Assembly (NCBI GenBank): GCA_024635555.1
Contig: JAGXIO010000017.1
Span: forward strand, 29,797 to 93,796
Origin: Saccharicrinis sp.
Lineage (GTDB): Bacteria > Bacteroidota > Bacteroidia > Bacteroidales > Marinilabiliaceae
DNA length: 64,000 bases
Reading direction: 5' to 3'
Position 1 is the first letter of the stretch. Every line of letters starts with the position of its first letter. Shown one piece after another: positions 8,488-17,247 of the stretch. The position numbers were made by a program, and so were the translations under genes. The notes under the pieces are model-generated. The model saw only the letters and a list, made by a program, of their open reading frames with translations. It searched no databases and was not told where the DNA came from.

Positions 8488-9627
8488 ATGTCTATAAAAG
8501 GTACAAGATTAAATAAGGAGTTGGTTGTAAAGGATAAATTAAACATTCGTATTCATCCAATTGGGAGTATCGATGCGCAGGAATGGGATCAGTTTTTAAA
8601 CAGCACATCTGAATCTACTTTTTTTTGTACCACCGATTGGTGGAATACTTTTGAGGATGCATATATTCTGCAAATACGTGATAATAATGGAAAGCTTGTG
8701 GGAGGGGTGCCTTTTCGTACCCTAAAGGTTTTACCAATTATAGGAAAATATTTTAGGTTTTCGTGGTTAGATTCATCCGTACTCGTCTCTGATGGGCTTA
8801 ATCAAGAGGATCATCTAAACATTAAAAAAATATCCTTTGAATACCTGGTAAAGCATCTCGAAAAGACTGGTGTGATAGTCATGACCATATCGTCCAAATC
8901 ACATTCCCTCGATGAAAACCTTTTCCAGGTCTTATTCAAATCATCAGAAAAGTGTGCCACCCTTATTGTAGATTTGAGTAAAGAGGAGGAAGATATTTTA
9001 AAGTCTTTCGAGAAGAGAAAAAAAAACTCCATCCGTAAAGCCAAAAAAATGGGTGTTGTAATTAATATATTGGAAGGGGAATCCGGCCTCCCGCTTATAC
9101 CTGATTATTGTTTGTTGCAAAACAAAATGTTCGAGTACAAGAGTAATTCGTATTCGGATATATATGCCAAGTCGGCGCAGCATATAAAATCCATATTGTT
9201 GTCGAAGCAAAAAACATTTATTGCGATGGCCTATTATCAGGGGCAACCTGTTGTAGGCAATATCATGGTGTCGCACAAAAAAGCGATTTATGCCTATTTA
9301 GGAGCCTCGGATAATATGCTGAATAGGGCTACAAATGCGTCTACCTTGCTCGAACTCGAATCCATGATGTATGTAAAGCGTAAAGGTTATGATAGCTATG
9401 ATTTAGGCGGCATACCTGCCCAAGTTCCGGATAGTACAGATAGCCTGTACGGGATTTATTTATATAAAAAAGGTTTTGGTGGAGCTCACTTTGTTTTTGA
9501 TTGTGCAACCTATATGCTCCGCAAAAGTAGATATCGCTTTATTTGGAGGCTCCGTAAACTCGATACCAACCCCGTGATGCGTAAAATATATAAATTACTA
9601 AAAAAATTTCAAGAGAAAAACAAGTAA
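8488..9627 (+). CDS. FemAB-like GNAT acyl/aminoacyltransferase, copy 1
   Basis: The ORF track starts at a TTG (8467). I prefer the in-frame ATG at 8488 (MSIKGTRLN), giving 379 aa. The protein has the double-GNAT FemAB/acetyltransf_6 layout. In the first half, FFCTTDWWNTFEDAYIL and VPFRTLKVLP lead to KRKKNSIRKAKKMGV. In the second half, FIAMAYYQGQPVVGNIMV is followed by AYLGASDN and DLGGIPAQVPDSTDSLYGIYLYKKGFGG, the usual FemAB C-terminal signature. These enzymes acylate amino groups on sugars or peptides using aminoacyl-tRNA or other activated acyl donors. A close paralogue follows after 14 bp. Confidence 0.85.
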   Translation: MSIKGTRLNKELVVKDKLNIRIHPIGSIDAQEWDQFLNSTSESTFFCTTDWWNTFEDAYILQIRDNNGKLVGGVPFRTLKVLPIIGKYFRFSWLDSSVLVSDGLNQEDHLNIKKISFEYLVKHLEKTGVIVMTISSKSHSLDENLFQVLFKSSEKCATLIVDLSKEEEDILKSFEKRKKNSIRKAKKMGVVINILEGESGLPLIPDYCLLQNKMFEYKSNSYSDIYAKSAQHIKSILLSKQKTFIAMAYYQGQPVVGNIMVSHKKAIYAYLGASDNMLNRATNASTLLELESMMYVKRKGYDSYDLGGIPAQVPDSTDSLYGIYLYKKGFGGAHFVFDCATYMLRKSRYRFIWRLRKLDTNPVMRKIYKLLKKFQEKNK

Positions 9628-9641
9628 TAATTTTTTTAAAA

Positions 9642-10733
9642 ATGAGCAACGATTTAAGTATCAATATAAGCCACATCAATAAGCTCGACGAAAACGAGTG
9701 GAATGATTTCCTTTTCAAATCATCAGATTCTACTTTCTTCTGCACCACAGGTTGGTGGAAGACTTATCAGGATGTGTACATATTACAAATCAGAAATGAG
9801 CAGCAGCAGCTTATGGCCGGCGTTCCTTTCCGTATTTTATCGGTGTTACCACTTTTAAAAAGATTTTTTAAAAGTGCATGGCTAGATTCCTCTGTCGTGG
9901 TGAGTGATGAGTATGATGAGAAGGTCAGGTATCACCTTAAAAAGGCCGCATTCGATTATTTGTTGGCCTACCTGAAAAAAAGGAGTGTGATAAACATGAC
10001 TATTTCTCCCAAGACCAGATCGCACGACGGTGAGCTGTTTAAAGAGATATTCGGGAATGTCGACAAATGTGCCACCTTTGTGGTCGATCTTAGTCTCGAT
10101 GAGCAAGCTATTTTTAAATCTTTTTCAAAGGGAAGAAAAAGCGCCATAAAAAAGGCACAAAAAATGGGTGTTGAAGTTAAAATATTGGAGGGGGCATCGG
10201 GTTTTTCTCTTCTTTCCGACTATTGTTATCTGGAAAATAAGCTTTTTGATAACAAGCAGAATTCATATTCTAATATCTACTTTAAATCGGAAGCTTATCT
10301 AAAAAAGTTGTTGTCCTCGGGTAATACCTATGTTGCGATGGCGTATTATGAAGATAAACCGGTGGCGGGAAGTATCATCGTAGCCCATTATAAGAGCTTG
10401 TATTACTATTTGGGCGCTTCTGATATTGAGCTTAATAGACTAACAAATGGAGCCTCATTGTTGAAGTATGAGAGCATATTGTATGGAAAGAAAAAAGGAT
10501 GTCAAGAATTTGATTTAGGTGGCATTCCATTTGTGGAACTTGATGCCTCGGATAGCCTATACGGCGTATATAAGTTTAAAAAAGATTTTGGGGGTGAGCG
10601 ACAAGAGTTCGACTGTAATAATTACACAATTCACCCTCGGCGTTATAAGCTCATTTGGAGATTAAGAAAGTTCGAATCGAATCCTTTAGCTCAAAAAGTG
10701 TATAGATTGTTAACTGGGGGTAAAGTTATTTAA
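9642..10733 (+). CDS. FemAB-like GNAT acyl/aminoacyltransferase, copy 2
   Basis: This 363-aa protein is a paralogue of its upstream neighbour, with colinear shared motifs: FFCTTGWWKTYQDVYIL, GVPFRILSVLP, KKAQKMGVEVKILEG, YYYLGASDIELNRLTN and DLGGIPFVELDASDSLYG. Roughly half of the residues look identical by eye. The pair therefore comes from a tandem duplication that has had time to diverge. Two such enzymes could modify two positions or use two acyl donors. The next genes (PIG-L deacetylase, ACP, KASIII, SDR) could supply a free amine and an acyl group. Confidence 0.85.
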   Translation: MSNDLSINISHINKLDENEWNDFLFKSSDSTFFCTTGWWKTYQDVYILQIRNEQQQLMAGVPFRILSVLPLLKRFFKSAWLDSSVVVSDEYDEKVRYHLKKAAFDYLLAYLKKRSVINMTISPKTRSHDGELFKEIFGNVDKCATFVVDLSLDEQAIFKSFSKGRKSAIKKAQKMGVEVKILEGASGFSLLSDYCYLENKLFDNKQNSYSNIYFKSEAYLKKLLSSGNTYVAMAYYEDKPVAGSIIVAHYKSLYYYLGASDIELNRLTNGASLLKYESILYGKKKGCQEFDLGGIPFVELDASDSLYGVYKFKKDFGGERQEFDCNNYTIHPRRYKLIWRLRKFESNPLAQKVYRLLTGGKVI

Positions 10734-10799
10734 CCAGCAACAAACTATTAAGAATTTGAATTGGCCTCGGTCATGATTATTAAATAAATAAAATTTTCC

Positions 10800-11471
10800 A
10801 TGAAAAAAAATATATTAATATTAGCCCCTCATCCCGATGATGAAGTACTTGGCTGCGGAGGTATAATCCGTAAAAAATCAGAAAAGGGGCATCAGGTTTA
10901 TGTGCTGGTAGCCACGCGTGGATCGGCAAAGCGATACAGCGAAGAGCGCGTGGCCAATGTACGGAAGGAGGCTTTACTGGCTCATGCCATATTGGGAGTT
11001 ACCGAAACATTGTTTCTGGATTTTCCCGCGCCGGATTTGGATCAGGTGTCAAAGGCTGATATGTCGGGTGAAATTGCTCAAGTGTTAAAGAAATTTGAGA
11101 TAGAAGAGTTGTTTTTGCCACACCGTGGCGATATACACCATGATCATCAAGCTATTTTTAATGCCGGACTGGTTGCTGCACGTCCTGTGCATGGCAATAC
11201 CGTTAAAAGCATTTATGCCTACGAAACGCTATCCGAAACAGAATGGGCCGCACCGTTTGCCTCTGATGCTTTTATTCCCAATTATTTTGTGGATATTTCC
11301 GATAATTTTGCATCAAAGCTGGATGCCATGGTGCAGTTTAAAAGTCAAGTCAGGGAGTTTCCCAATTCGCGCTCTCTGCAAGCAATTGAAGCTTTGGCTA
11401 AGTATAGAGGTTGCACCGTTGGCGTTGACCGTGCCGAAGCATTTATGGTTATTCGTGTAATAGAAGATTGA
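10800..11471 (+). CDS. PIG-L family N-deacetylase
   Basis: This is a 223-aa LmbE/PIG-L protein. The signature zinc motif AxPHPDDE is at residues 9-15 (APHPDDEVLGCGG), with D13 the predicted general base. The second metal site is in PHRGDIHHDHQ (about 109-119). The family removes acetyl groups from GlcNAc-type sugars or conjugates to give free amines. It sits between two N-acyltransferases and an ACP/KASIII pair, which suggests that an acetamido group is removed so that another acyl group can be installed; this is inference. No signal peptide is seen, so it should act in the cytoplasm. Confidence 0.9.
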   Translation: MKKNILILAPHPDDEVLGCGGIIRKKSEKGHQVYVLVATRGSAKRYSEERVANVRKEALLAHAILGVTETLFLDFPAPDLDQVSKADMSGEIAQVLKKFEIEELFLPHRGDIHHDHQAIFNAGLVAARPVHGNTVKSIYAYETLSETEWAAPFASDAFIPNYFVDISDNFASKLDAMVQFKSQVREFPNSRSLQAIEALAKYRGCTVGVDRAEAFMVIRVIED

Positions 11472-11600
11472 GTTGGTGTAAAAAATAAAATTACAAACAA
11501 ATATTTAACCGATTGCAATACGAAAAACATTATATTCGGTATTAGAAGTCTCATTTAAAACGACTCAATAATTCAGTTATTAATCTAAAAACTTACTACC

Positions 11601-11825
11601 ATGAAAGATAAATTTATTACAGCTCTGGCCGAGGCGCTCGAAATGGAAGACAATGAAATTAAAATGGAAGATACCTTTAGAGATTACGATACCTACGACT
11701 CACTCTCGGAGCTCTCTATTTTAGCCATGCTTGATTCTGATTTTGGTATCGAACTCGAAATGAACGAATATAATACGTATTTAACCGTGGGAGATTTGTA
11801 CAAGCGTGTTTCTTCCAGTAAATAA
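11601..11825 (+). CDS. Acyl carrier protein (dedicated)
   Basis: This 74-aa acidic helical protein has the phosphopantetheine site at Ser34 in YDSLSELSILAMLD. It lacks the DSLDxVEL form of housekeeping AcpP, so it is probably a pathway-specific carrier. It lies 9 bp upstream of a KASIII gene and should be co-transcribed with it. It would hold acyl intermediates made by the KASIII and the nearby SDR. No phosphopantetheinyl transferase, malonyl transferase or acyl-ACP ligase is present in the window, so loading must rely on enzymes encoded elsewhere. Confidence 0.88.
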   Translation: MKDKFITALAEALEMEDNEIKMEDTFRDYDTYDSLSELSILAMLDSDFGIELEMNEYNTYLTVGDLYKRVSSSK

Positions 11826-11834
11826 CCTATAAAC

Positions 11835-12893
11835 ATGGCACTCTTTTCTTTTAACAATATAGGTATTTCCGGAATGTCCGGTGCTGTACCTAAAAATGTA
11901 ATCAACAACTACGAATACGACGTGTTTTTTCCTAAGGAAGAAATAAAAGAAGTGGTGGATAAAATAGGGGTGAAGGAACGGCGGTTTGCAGATGAAAATA
12001 CTTGCGCCTCCGATTTGTGCTACGCCGCTGCTGAAGACCTCCTTAATGGGATGAATGTAAACCGCGACGAAATTGATCTCTTAATTTTTATCTCCCAAAC
12101 TCCTGATTACCGGATGCCAGCCACTTCCATTCTATTGCAAAATAGGTTGGGATTGTCCAGGTCGGCCATTGCCTTTGATATTAGCTTGGGTTGTTCTGCC
12201 TTTTTGTATGGCCTATCCGTAGCTTATTCGATGATTGCTTCCGGAGCAGTTAAAAAAGCCCTTATACTGGATGGCGAAACTAGGTCGAAAGTATATTCGC
12301 AAAAGGATCGTAAAACGGCCTTCTTGTTCGGCGATGCTGGTATAGCTGCGTTGATAGAAAAAAATGATAAGTTTGGCACCAGCTGGTTCTCGTTGAACTC
12401 CGATGGAGAACGTGAAGACCTGATAAAAATACCCGCTGGTGGATATCGAAACATGTCAAGTGCAGAAACGCTAAAAGAAAAGGTGGTGGATGAGTATGGT
12501 AACATGCGATCCGACGAGCATGGATATATGAATGGAGCTGATGTGTTTAACTTTGTTTTGCGTGAAATACCCAAGGATTTTAAACGTTTGGTGGAATATG
12601 CCGGTGTGGATACCTCTACTGTAGATTATTTTGTGTTTCATCAGGCCAATCAATACATCAACGGACTGGTTGCTAAAAAATTAAAGTTAGCAGATGAAAA
12701 AATTCCATCAACGGTTCATAAGTATGGAAATACTTCATCTGTATCTATTCCTCTAACTATTGTGTCGGAATTAAAAGATAAACTCAATAAGCATTCTCGC
12801 CTATTGCTTTGCGGCTTCGGCGTAGGCCTGTCTTGGGGAACTGCCATTATTGATGTGGACAACTGTTACGTAGGAAACGTGGTGGAAGTATAG
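11835..12893 (+). CDS. 3-oxoacyl-ACP synthase III (FabH-like)
   Basis: This 352-aa thiolase-fold condensing enzyme has a complete KASIII triad: Cys120 (SLGCSAFLYG), His269 (FVFHQAN) and Asn299 (KYGNTSS). Family members extend a short acyl-CoA starter with malonyl-ACP or, in secondary pathways, transfer an acyl group. Housekeeping FabH enzymes are somewhat shorter, about 320 aa. The extra residues fall mainly around 205-232 (NMSSAETLKEKVVDEYGNMR). The adjacent ACP and the SDR at 13314 indicate a small dedicated acyl-synthesis set in the polysaccharide locus rather than bulk fatty-acid synthesis. Confidence 0.9.
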   Translation: MALFSFNNIGISGMSGAVPKNVINNYEYDVFFPKEEIKEVVDKIGVKERRFADENTCASDLCYAAAEDLLNGMNVNRDEIDLLIFISQTPDYRMPATSILLQNRLGLSRSAIAFDISLGCSAFLYGLSVAYSMIASGAVKKALILDGETRSKVYSQKDRKTAFLFGDAGIAALIEKNDKFGTSWFSLNSDGEREDLIKIPAGGYRNMSSAETLKEKVVDEYGNMRSDEHGYMNGADVFNFVLREIPKDFKRLVEYAGVDTSTVDYFVFHQANQYINGLVAKKLKLADEKIPSTVHKYGNTSSVSIPLTIVSELKDKLNKHSRLLLCGFGVGLSWGTAIIDVDNCYVGNVVEV

Positions 12894-13313
12894 TGGCTGA
12901 TGGCTGGTAGCTGATGGCTGATGGCTAATGGCCGATAGCTGATGGCCGGTAGCTGATAGCTTATGGCATTTAGCCAATGGCTGCTCGAGATAAACCAACA
13001 AACCAATGCTTGTGATAGACATGCTGTAAATCAAGCCCCAACGGGGCGCAGTCTAATAACCTAGGGTAAGCGCAGCGCAGCCCTAGGTATTTAACGCAAT
13101 GTAAATCGGCACAAGCATAAAGTTGTTATTTGCACACCCTTGTTTTGTGCCGCAAATGCATGATGTTGTTTAGTGGATATTTCGTTACAAATTCCGCAGT
13201 ATTGTGGGACCGGTTCTCAGGGTAAGGGAATAAAACTAATTGTGTAAGCATTTTTAATTCTTCGTACTCTTATACTAATCTGGCTTGCCAAAATCAATAT
13301 CTAATCCATCAAT
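12894..13313. other. Non-coding gap with degenerate tandem repeats and palindromes
   Basis: This 419-bp gap has no gene. Bases 12894-12985 are made of degenerate GCTGATGGC / GGTAGCTGATG units. GCCCCaacGGGGC (13035-13047) and CCTAGGG..CCCTAGG (13060-13066/13081-13087) are small palindromes of the kind scattered through this window. A promoter for the following SDR gene may lie in the remaining 200 bp, but no clear TAnnTTTG box is close to the start. Confidence 0.7.
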
Positions 13314-14081
13314 ATGAATAAAACACCTTTTACCCTGCACAACAAGGTAATTGTAATTACTGGTGCCTCTTCGGGTATCGGTAGGCAATGTGCCATTACA
13401 TGCAGCCAGATGGGAGCTGCTGTTGCGTTGCTTGGTAGGGATGCCGATCGCTTAAACGACACCTTGCAGGCAATGGAAAATATATCTAAGCATAAAACGT
13501 TTCCATTTGATTTATGCGATTTTGAGCAAGCAGCGGCAAGCATTAAGGATATCAGTACCCAATTTGGTCAAATAAGCGGCCTAATAAATTGTGCCGGAAT
13601 ATCTACAACCCTACCCATAAATGCCGTATCTACGGATAAAATGGAAACGTTTTTCAGAACCAATGTATTGGGATCGTTAAACTTAACTAAGCTGGTGGTT
13701 AGTGCATCAAACTTCTCGAAGCAAGGAGGTAGTGTTATTTTTATTAGTTCGGTGATGGGTGTGGTGGGGGCCAAAGGGAAAACCTTGTACTCCATGACAA
13801 AAGGAGCCTTGGTTTCAGCTGCCAAGTCATTGGCGGTTGAATTAGCACCCAGAAGTATTAGAGTAAATTCGGTTGCACCTGGCGTGGTACAAACCCCCAT
13901 GTCGCAATCGGCCATTTATTCCAGAAATCAAGAAGCCCTCGATTACGTAACAAACCAGCATCCCTTGGGGCTCGGCTTACCCGAAGATGTGGCCAACGCC
14001 TGCGTATTCCTGTTAAGTGATGCTTCGCGCTGGATCACCGGTACCAATTTAGTGGTAGATGGAGGCTACCTGGCCAAATAG
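13314..14081 (+). CDS. SDR-family oxidoreductase (FabG-like)
   Basis: This classical short-chain dehydrogenase has 255 aa. The cofactor loop TGASSGIG is at 16-23, NCAG at 92-95, the catalytic Ser at 145/146 and YSMTK gives Tyr159/Lys163. The C-terminus ends DASRWITGTNLVVDGGYL, the canonical FabG-type tail. It would reduce a keto group with NAD(P)H. Next to ACP and KASIII the simplest substrate is a 3-oxoacyl-ACP, giving a 3-hydroxyacyl group; a keto-sugar is the alternative. It is 420 bp from KASIII and may be a separate transcription unit. Confidence 0.88.
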   Translation: MNKTPFTLHNKVIVITGASSGIGRQCAITCSQMGAAVALLGRDADRLNDTLQAMENISKHKTFPFDLCDFEQAAASIKDISTQFGQISGLINCAGISTTLPINAVSTDKMETFFRTNVLGSLNLTKLVVSASNFSKQGGSVIFISSVMGVVGAKGKTLYSMTKGALVSAAKSLAVELAPRSIRVNSVAPGVVQTPMSQSAIYSRNQEALDYVTNQHPLGLGLPEDVANACVFLLSDASRWITGTNLVVDGGYLAK

Positions 14082-14223
14082 CGTGATGAAAACAAAACAA
14101 TTCTCTTTTAAAATGTGGATATTTTCCGTCTTAACCTTAAAGAGGACTTTTGCTCTCTCCAATTTCGGTAACACTATTTTTATTAGATTATCACTTAATC
14201 AATTTTACTAAGCTGTAAAACAA

Positions 14224-14245
14224 AGCCCCTTTAGGGGTTTGGGGT
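14224..14245. repeat. CCCCTTTAGGGG-type short palindrome
   Basis: AGCCCCTTTAGGGGTTTGGGGT lies in the 279-bp gap before the PglD-like gene. A related copy (CCCCTTTAGGGGATTGAGGGG) occurs at 56899-56921, so this belongs to a dispersed family. The remainder of the gap shows no gene. Confidence 0.65.
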
Positions 14246-14361
14246 AATCATGAAAGAGTATTAAAAAAACTGGGAGTTTTCTTAGATGTCCTATTTAAGA
14301 AAAAGTTAGAAATGCTAAATTCAACTTCTGCAATCAAAATACAAAAAACCATTCATTTTTT

Positions 14362-15015
14362 ATGACAGACCTTATTATTATCGGTGCTGGTGGACATGCA
14401 GCCGAAATAAACGACTATATATGTTTTGCACAGCTAGAATCCGATGTGCAGCAAATTCAAATCAAAGGATTTATAGACGATAACCCAAATAGCTATCAAG
14501 CCTATCAATTCTCAGCCCCGTATCTGGGAACTATAAAAGATCATGTTATATCCAAAAATGCATCTTATTTGATGGCCATTGCGAACCTCAATTATAGAAG
14601 ACCTATTATAGAACGTTTTGTGGAGAATGGTGCAACTTTCATTTCTTTCGTTCATAAAACAGCCTACATATCTCCCTCGGCCGTTATAGGTAATGGTTCC
14701 ATAATTGGCCCTAATGTAAATATTGGCCCTAATGTAAAAATAGGAGAGTTTAATTTAATCAATTCCCGATGCAGCTTAGGGCACGATACACAAATGGGCA
14801 ACTATAATTTCATTAGTCCCAATGTTTGTTTCTCAGGTTTTACAGCTATTGGGCACGAAAATTTATTCGGAATAAATAGTGTTACCATACCCCATATTTC
14901 CGTAGGCCATAACAATAAAATTGCCGCAGGTATGGTACTCGACCAAAATGTTAAAGATGATGAGGTGGTGTTTTATCGCTTCAAAGAAAAAATAATAGCA
15001 GTTCCAAAAAAATAA
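14362..15015 (+). CDS. PglD/NeuD-like sugar N- or O-acetyltransferase
   Basis: This 217-aa protein has an N-terminal small Rossmann-like sugar-binding domain (LIIIGAGGHAAEI, 4-16) and a left-handed beta helix of hexapeptide repeats from about 105 to 200 (AVIGNGSIIGPNVNIGPNVKIG). The proposed catalytic His of PglD corresponds to His141 in CSLGHDTQMG. It lies 7 bp before a DegT aminotransferase, the same gene pairing as pglD-pglE. It would acetylate the 4-amino group of UDP-2-acetamido-4-amino-trideoxyglucose to give UDP-diacetylbacillosamine. Other acyl acceptors cannot be excluded. Confidence 0.85.
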   Translation: MTDLIIIGAGGHAAEINDYICFAQLESDVQQIQIKGFIDDNPNSYQAYQFSAPYLGTIKDHVISKNASYLMAIANLNYRRPIIERFVENGATFISFVHKTAYISPSAVIGNGSIIGPNVNIGPNVKIGEFNLINSRCSLGHDTQMGNYNFISPNVCFSGFTAIGHENLFGINSVTIPHISVGHNNKIAAGMVLDQNVKDDEVVFYRFKEKIIAVPKK

Positions 15016-15022
15016 AAATAAG

Positions 15023-16162
15023 ATGAGCCAAACCGAACGAGTTTATTTATCAAGTCCCCATATGTCGGGGCACGAGCAAAAATATATACAACAAGCTTTT
15101 GAGCAAAACTGGATTGCTCCACTGGGACCCAATGTAAATGCCTTTGAAGATACCCTGGCTAATTATTGTGGTGTAAAACATGCCGCAGTGCTTAGTTCGG
15201 GCACTGCAGCACTTCATTTAGCACTTATTATGTTGGACGTAAAGGCGGGTGATGAGGTGCTGGTGTCAACTTTTACTTTTTCTGCTACGGTAAATCCAAT
15301 TGTTTATCAAAGTGCCAAACCCGTGTTTATTGATAGTGAACCGGATACCTGGAACATGGATCCTCAGCTACTAGAGCAGGCACTCAAGGAACGGGTCGCA
15401 AATAATACCTTACAAAAAGTAAAAGCTATTGTTGTGGTTCATCTTTACGGGATGCCCGCCAAAATGGATCAGATTATGGAGGTAGCCAATCGGTACGGGG
15501 TGCCGGTAATTGAAGATGCCGCCGAAGCGCTAGGGAGTAAATACAAAGGTAAACCCTTAGGCTCCTTTGGTAAATTGTCCATACTTTCATTTAACGGTAA
15601 TAAAATAATTACCACTTCGGGCGGTGGTGCCTTGCTGTGTAACGAGGAAGAGTATGCCATTAAAGCCCGTTTTTTGGCTACACAAGCCCGCGACCAGGCC
15701 CCGCATTATCAGCATAGCCAAATTGGTTACAACTATCGGATGAGTAATGTGCTTGCCGGAATTGGCAGAGGACAGATGGAAGTGATAGATAAAAGAGTGG
15801 AAAAGAGAATAGAGAATTATAATTTTTATAAATCTAGTTTTAAAAGTATCGAAGCAATACAATTTCCTGATCTCCCGGGAACCGATTATTTCTCAAACCG
15901 TTGGCTAACAACCTTCCTAATAGATAAGGATAAAACAGAAGTTACCTATTCTCAGATTCAAGAAGCACTTGAAAAGTACAATATCGAATCGCGTCCTTTG
16001 TGGAAACCCATGCATTTACAACCCATTTTTAATATTTATGAGGCATACATGAATGGAACTTCCGAAAATCTTTTTGCCTCTGGTATCTGCATACCCAGCG
16101 GATCCAACCTTGCCGATGCGCAACGCACGCAAGTGGTGGAAGTAATAAGGCAATGCTTTTAA
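15023..16162 (+). CDS. DegT/DnrJ sugar aminotransferase (PglE-like)
   Basis: This full-length 379-aa DegT family enzyme has LSSGTAALHLAL at 57-68 binding the PLP phosphate, VIEDAAEALGS with Asp165 and SFNGNKIITTSGGG with Lys194 forming the internal aldimine. The NGNKIITTSGGGAL version is typical of PglE-type and related 4-aminotransferases. It would convert the 4-keto sugar made by the PglF-like dehydratase (26582) to the 4-amino sugar, using glutamate. It is tightly coupled to the PglD-like gene (7-bp gap). Confidence 0.9.
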   Translation: MSQTERVYLSSPHMSGHEQKYIQQAFEQNWIAPLGPNVNAFEDTLANYCGVKHAAVLSSGTAALHLALIMLDVKAGDEVLVSTFTFSATVNPIVYQSAKPVFIDSEPDTWNMDPQLLEQALKERVANNTLQKVKAIVVVHLYGMPAKMDQIMEVANRYGVPVIEDAAEALGSKYKGKPLGSFGKLSILSFNGNKIITTSGGGALLCNEEEYAIKARFLATQARDQAPHYQHSQIGYNYRMSNVLAGIGRGQMEVIDKRVEKRIENYNFYKSSFKSIEAIQFPDLPGTDYFSNRWLTTFLIDKDKTEVTYSQIQEALEKYNIESRPLWKPMHLQPIFNIYEAYMNGTSENLFASGICIPSGSNLADAQRTQVVEVIRQCF

Positions 16163-16206
16163 AAATAGGATTATTTTAATATTTTTGGTGTCATAATTAC
16201 AGCAGG

Positions 16207-17223
16207 ATGAATAAAACGAAACTCATAAAAAAAACGGGGATACATAAACTATTCAAACCATTTTATGGAGGTATTGGTCATGCTATCATGTTTCATAGGG
16301 TTTATAACGACAATAAAAAGTTAATTACCGGTGGGCTACAAGTTACTAGCGATTATATGGAACAGGTAATCACTTATTATAAAAATAATGACATTGACAT
16401 TGTTTCGTTGGATGAGTTTTATAAAAGGATAACAAGTAAGGAGAAATCGAAACGATTTGTAACTTTTACTTTTGATGATGGATATTTGGATAACCTGACC
16501 CATGCACTGCCCGTATTTGAAAAATACGATGCGCCCTTTTCGGTTTTTGTTTGCACCGGATATATCGATAAAACAGCGTTTCTATGGTGGTATCTCCTCG
16601 AAGAAATCATGTTTAAACAGAATTGCCTTAAGTTTTGTTATAACAATCAAGAATATATTTTTAAAACTGAAACGGAGGAAGAAAAAAGAGTTGCTTTTGG
16701 AAAGATTAAAACTTTAATTTTGGAGTGTACCAATGTATCTGATTATAATGCACTGATGCAGCTTATTTTAAAGGGTTCTGATGTGAGACCCTTTGAGCTG
16801 AACGATAAATTGATATTAACTTTAGAACAAACAAAAAAATTAAGTGAGCATCCCTTAGTTACCTTGGGTGCACATACACTCAATCATATGGCATTAAGTG
16901 CAATGAGTACAGAAGATGTATATACAGAAATTCAGGGATCAATAGCGCGGTTAAAAGAGATAATAGGTAAAAATATTGAATACTTTGCATATCCCTATGG
17001 TACCACTGTGGAAGCGGGTGAGCGAGAATTTGAAATAGCAGGTAAATGTAATCTAAAAATGGCGTTCACAACGCAACGCAAGAATATCTCGCGTAAGCAG
17101 TCGAAAAATATTTTTTCTATACCCCGGGTTGGGATTAATCCCAGAATGGAAGTAGATCATATCGATTTGTATATGAGTGGATTTAGCGTATTTAAAGATA
17201 GTTTGGGCAACTTGTCTTTCTAA
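16207..17223 (+). CDS. Polysaccharide deacetylase family (NodB/CE4) protein
   Basis: This 338-aa protein has the NodB homology motifs in order: FTFDDGYLDN (first Asp pair about 90-91), LGAHTLNHMALS (metal His pair, HTxxH) and FAYPYGT (motif 3). CE4 enzymes remove N- or O-acetyl groups from sugar polymers. No signal peptide or TM segment is evident, so it may act on a cytoplasmic precursor, as in some capsule loci. The N-terminal 80 residues (MFHRVYNDNK..) resemble the extended amino terminus of CE4 proteins found in exopolysaccharide clusters. It follows PglE by 44 bp. Confidence 0.88.
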   Translation: MNKTKLIKKTGIHKLFKPFYGGIGHAIMFHRVYNDNKKLITGGLQVTSDYMEQVITYYKNNDIDIVSLDEFYKRITSKEKSKRFVTFTFDDGYLDNLTHALPVFEKYDAPFSVFVCTGYIDKTAFLWWYLLEEIMFKQNCLKFCYNNQEYIFKTETEEEKRVAFGKIKTLILECTNVSDYNALMQLILKGSDVRPFELNDKLILTLEQTKKLSEHPLVTLGAHTLNHMALSAMSTEDVYTEIQGSIARLKEIIGKNIEYFAYPYGTTVEAGEREFEIAGKCNLKMAFTTQRKNISRKQSKNIFSIPRVGINPRMEVDHIDLYMSGFSVFKDSLGNLSF

Positions 17224-17247
17224 CTTTGAAGTAAAAAAACGTAAAAC

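Noticed and set aside
12224-12574. 116-aa minus-strand ORF inside KASIII
   Set aside because: It is antisense to conserved KASIII coding sequence; no start context or family match.
8488-12893. Exosortase/PEP-CTERM exopolysaccharide locus
   Set aside because: FemAB and ACP genes occur in such loci, but there is no exosortase, acyl-CoA ligase or PEP-CTERM protein.
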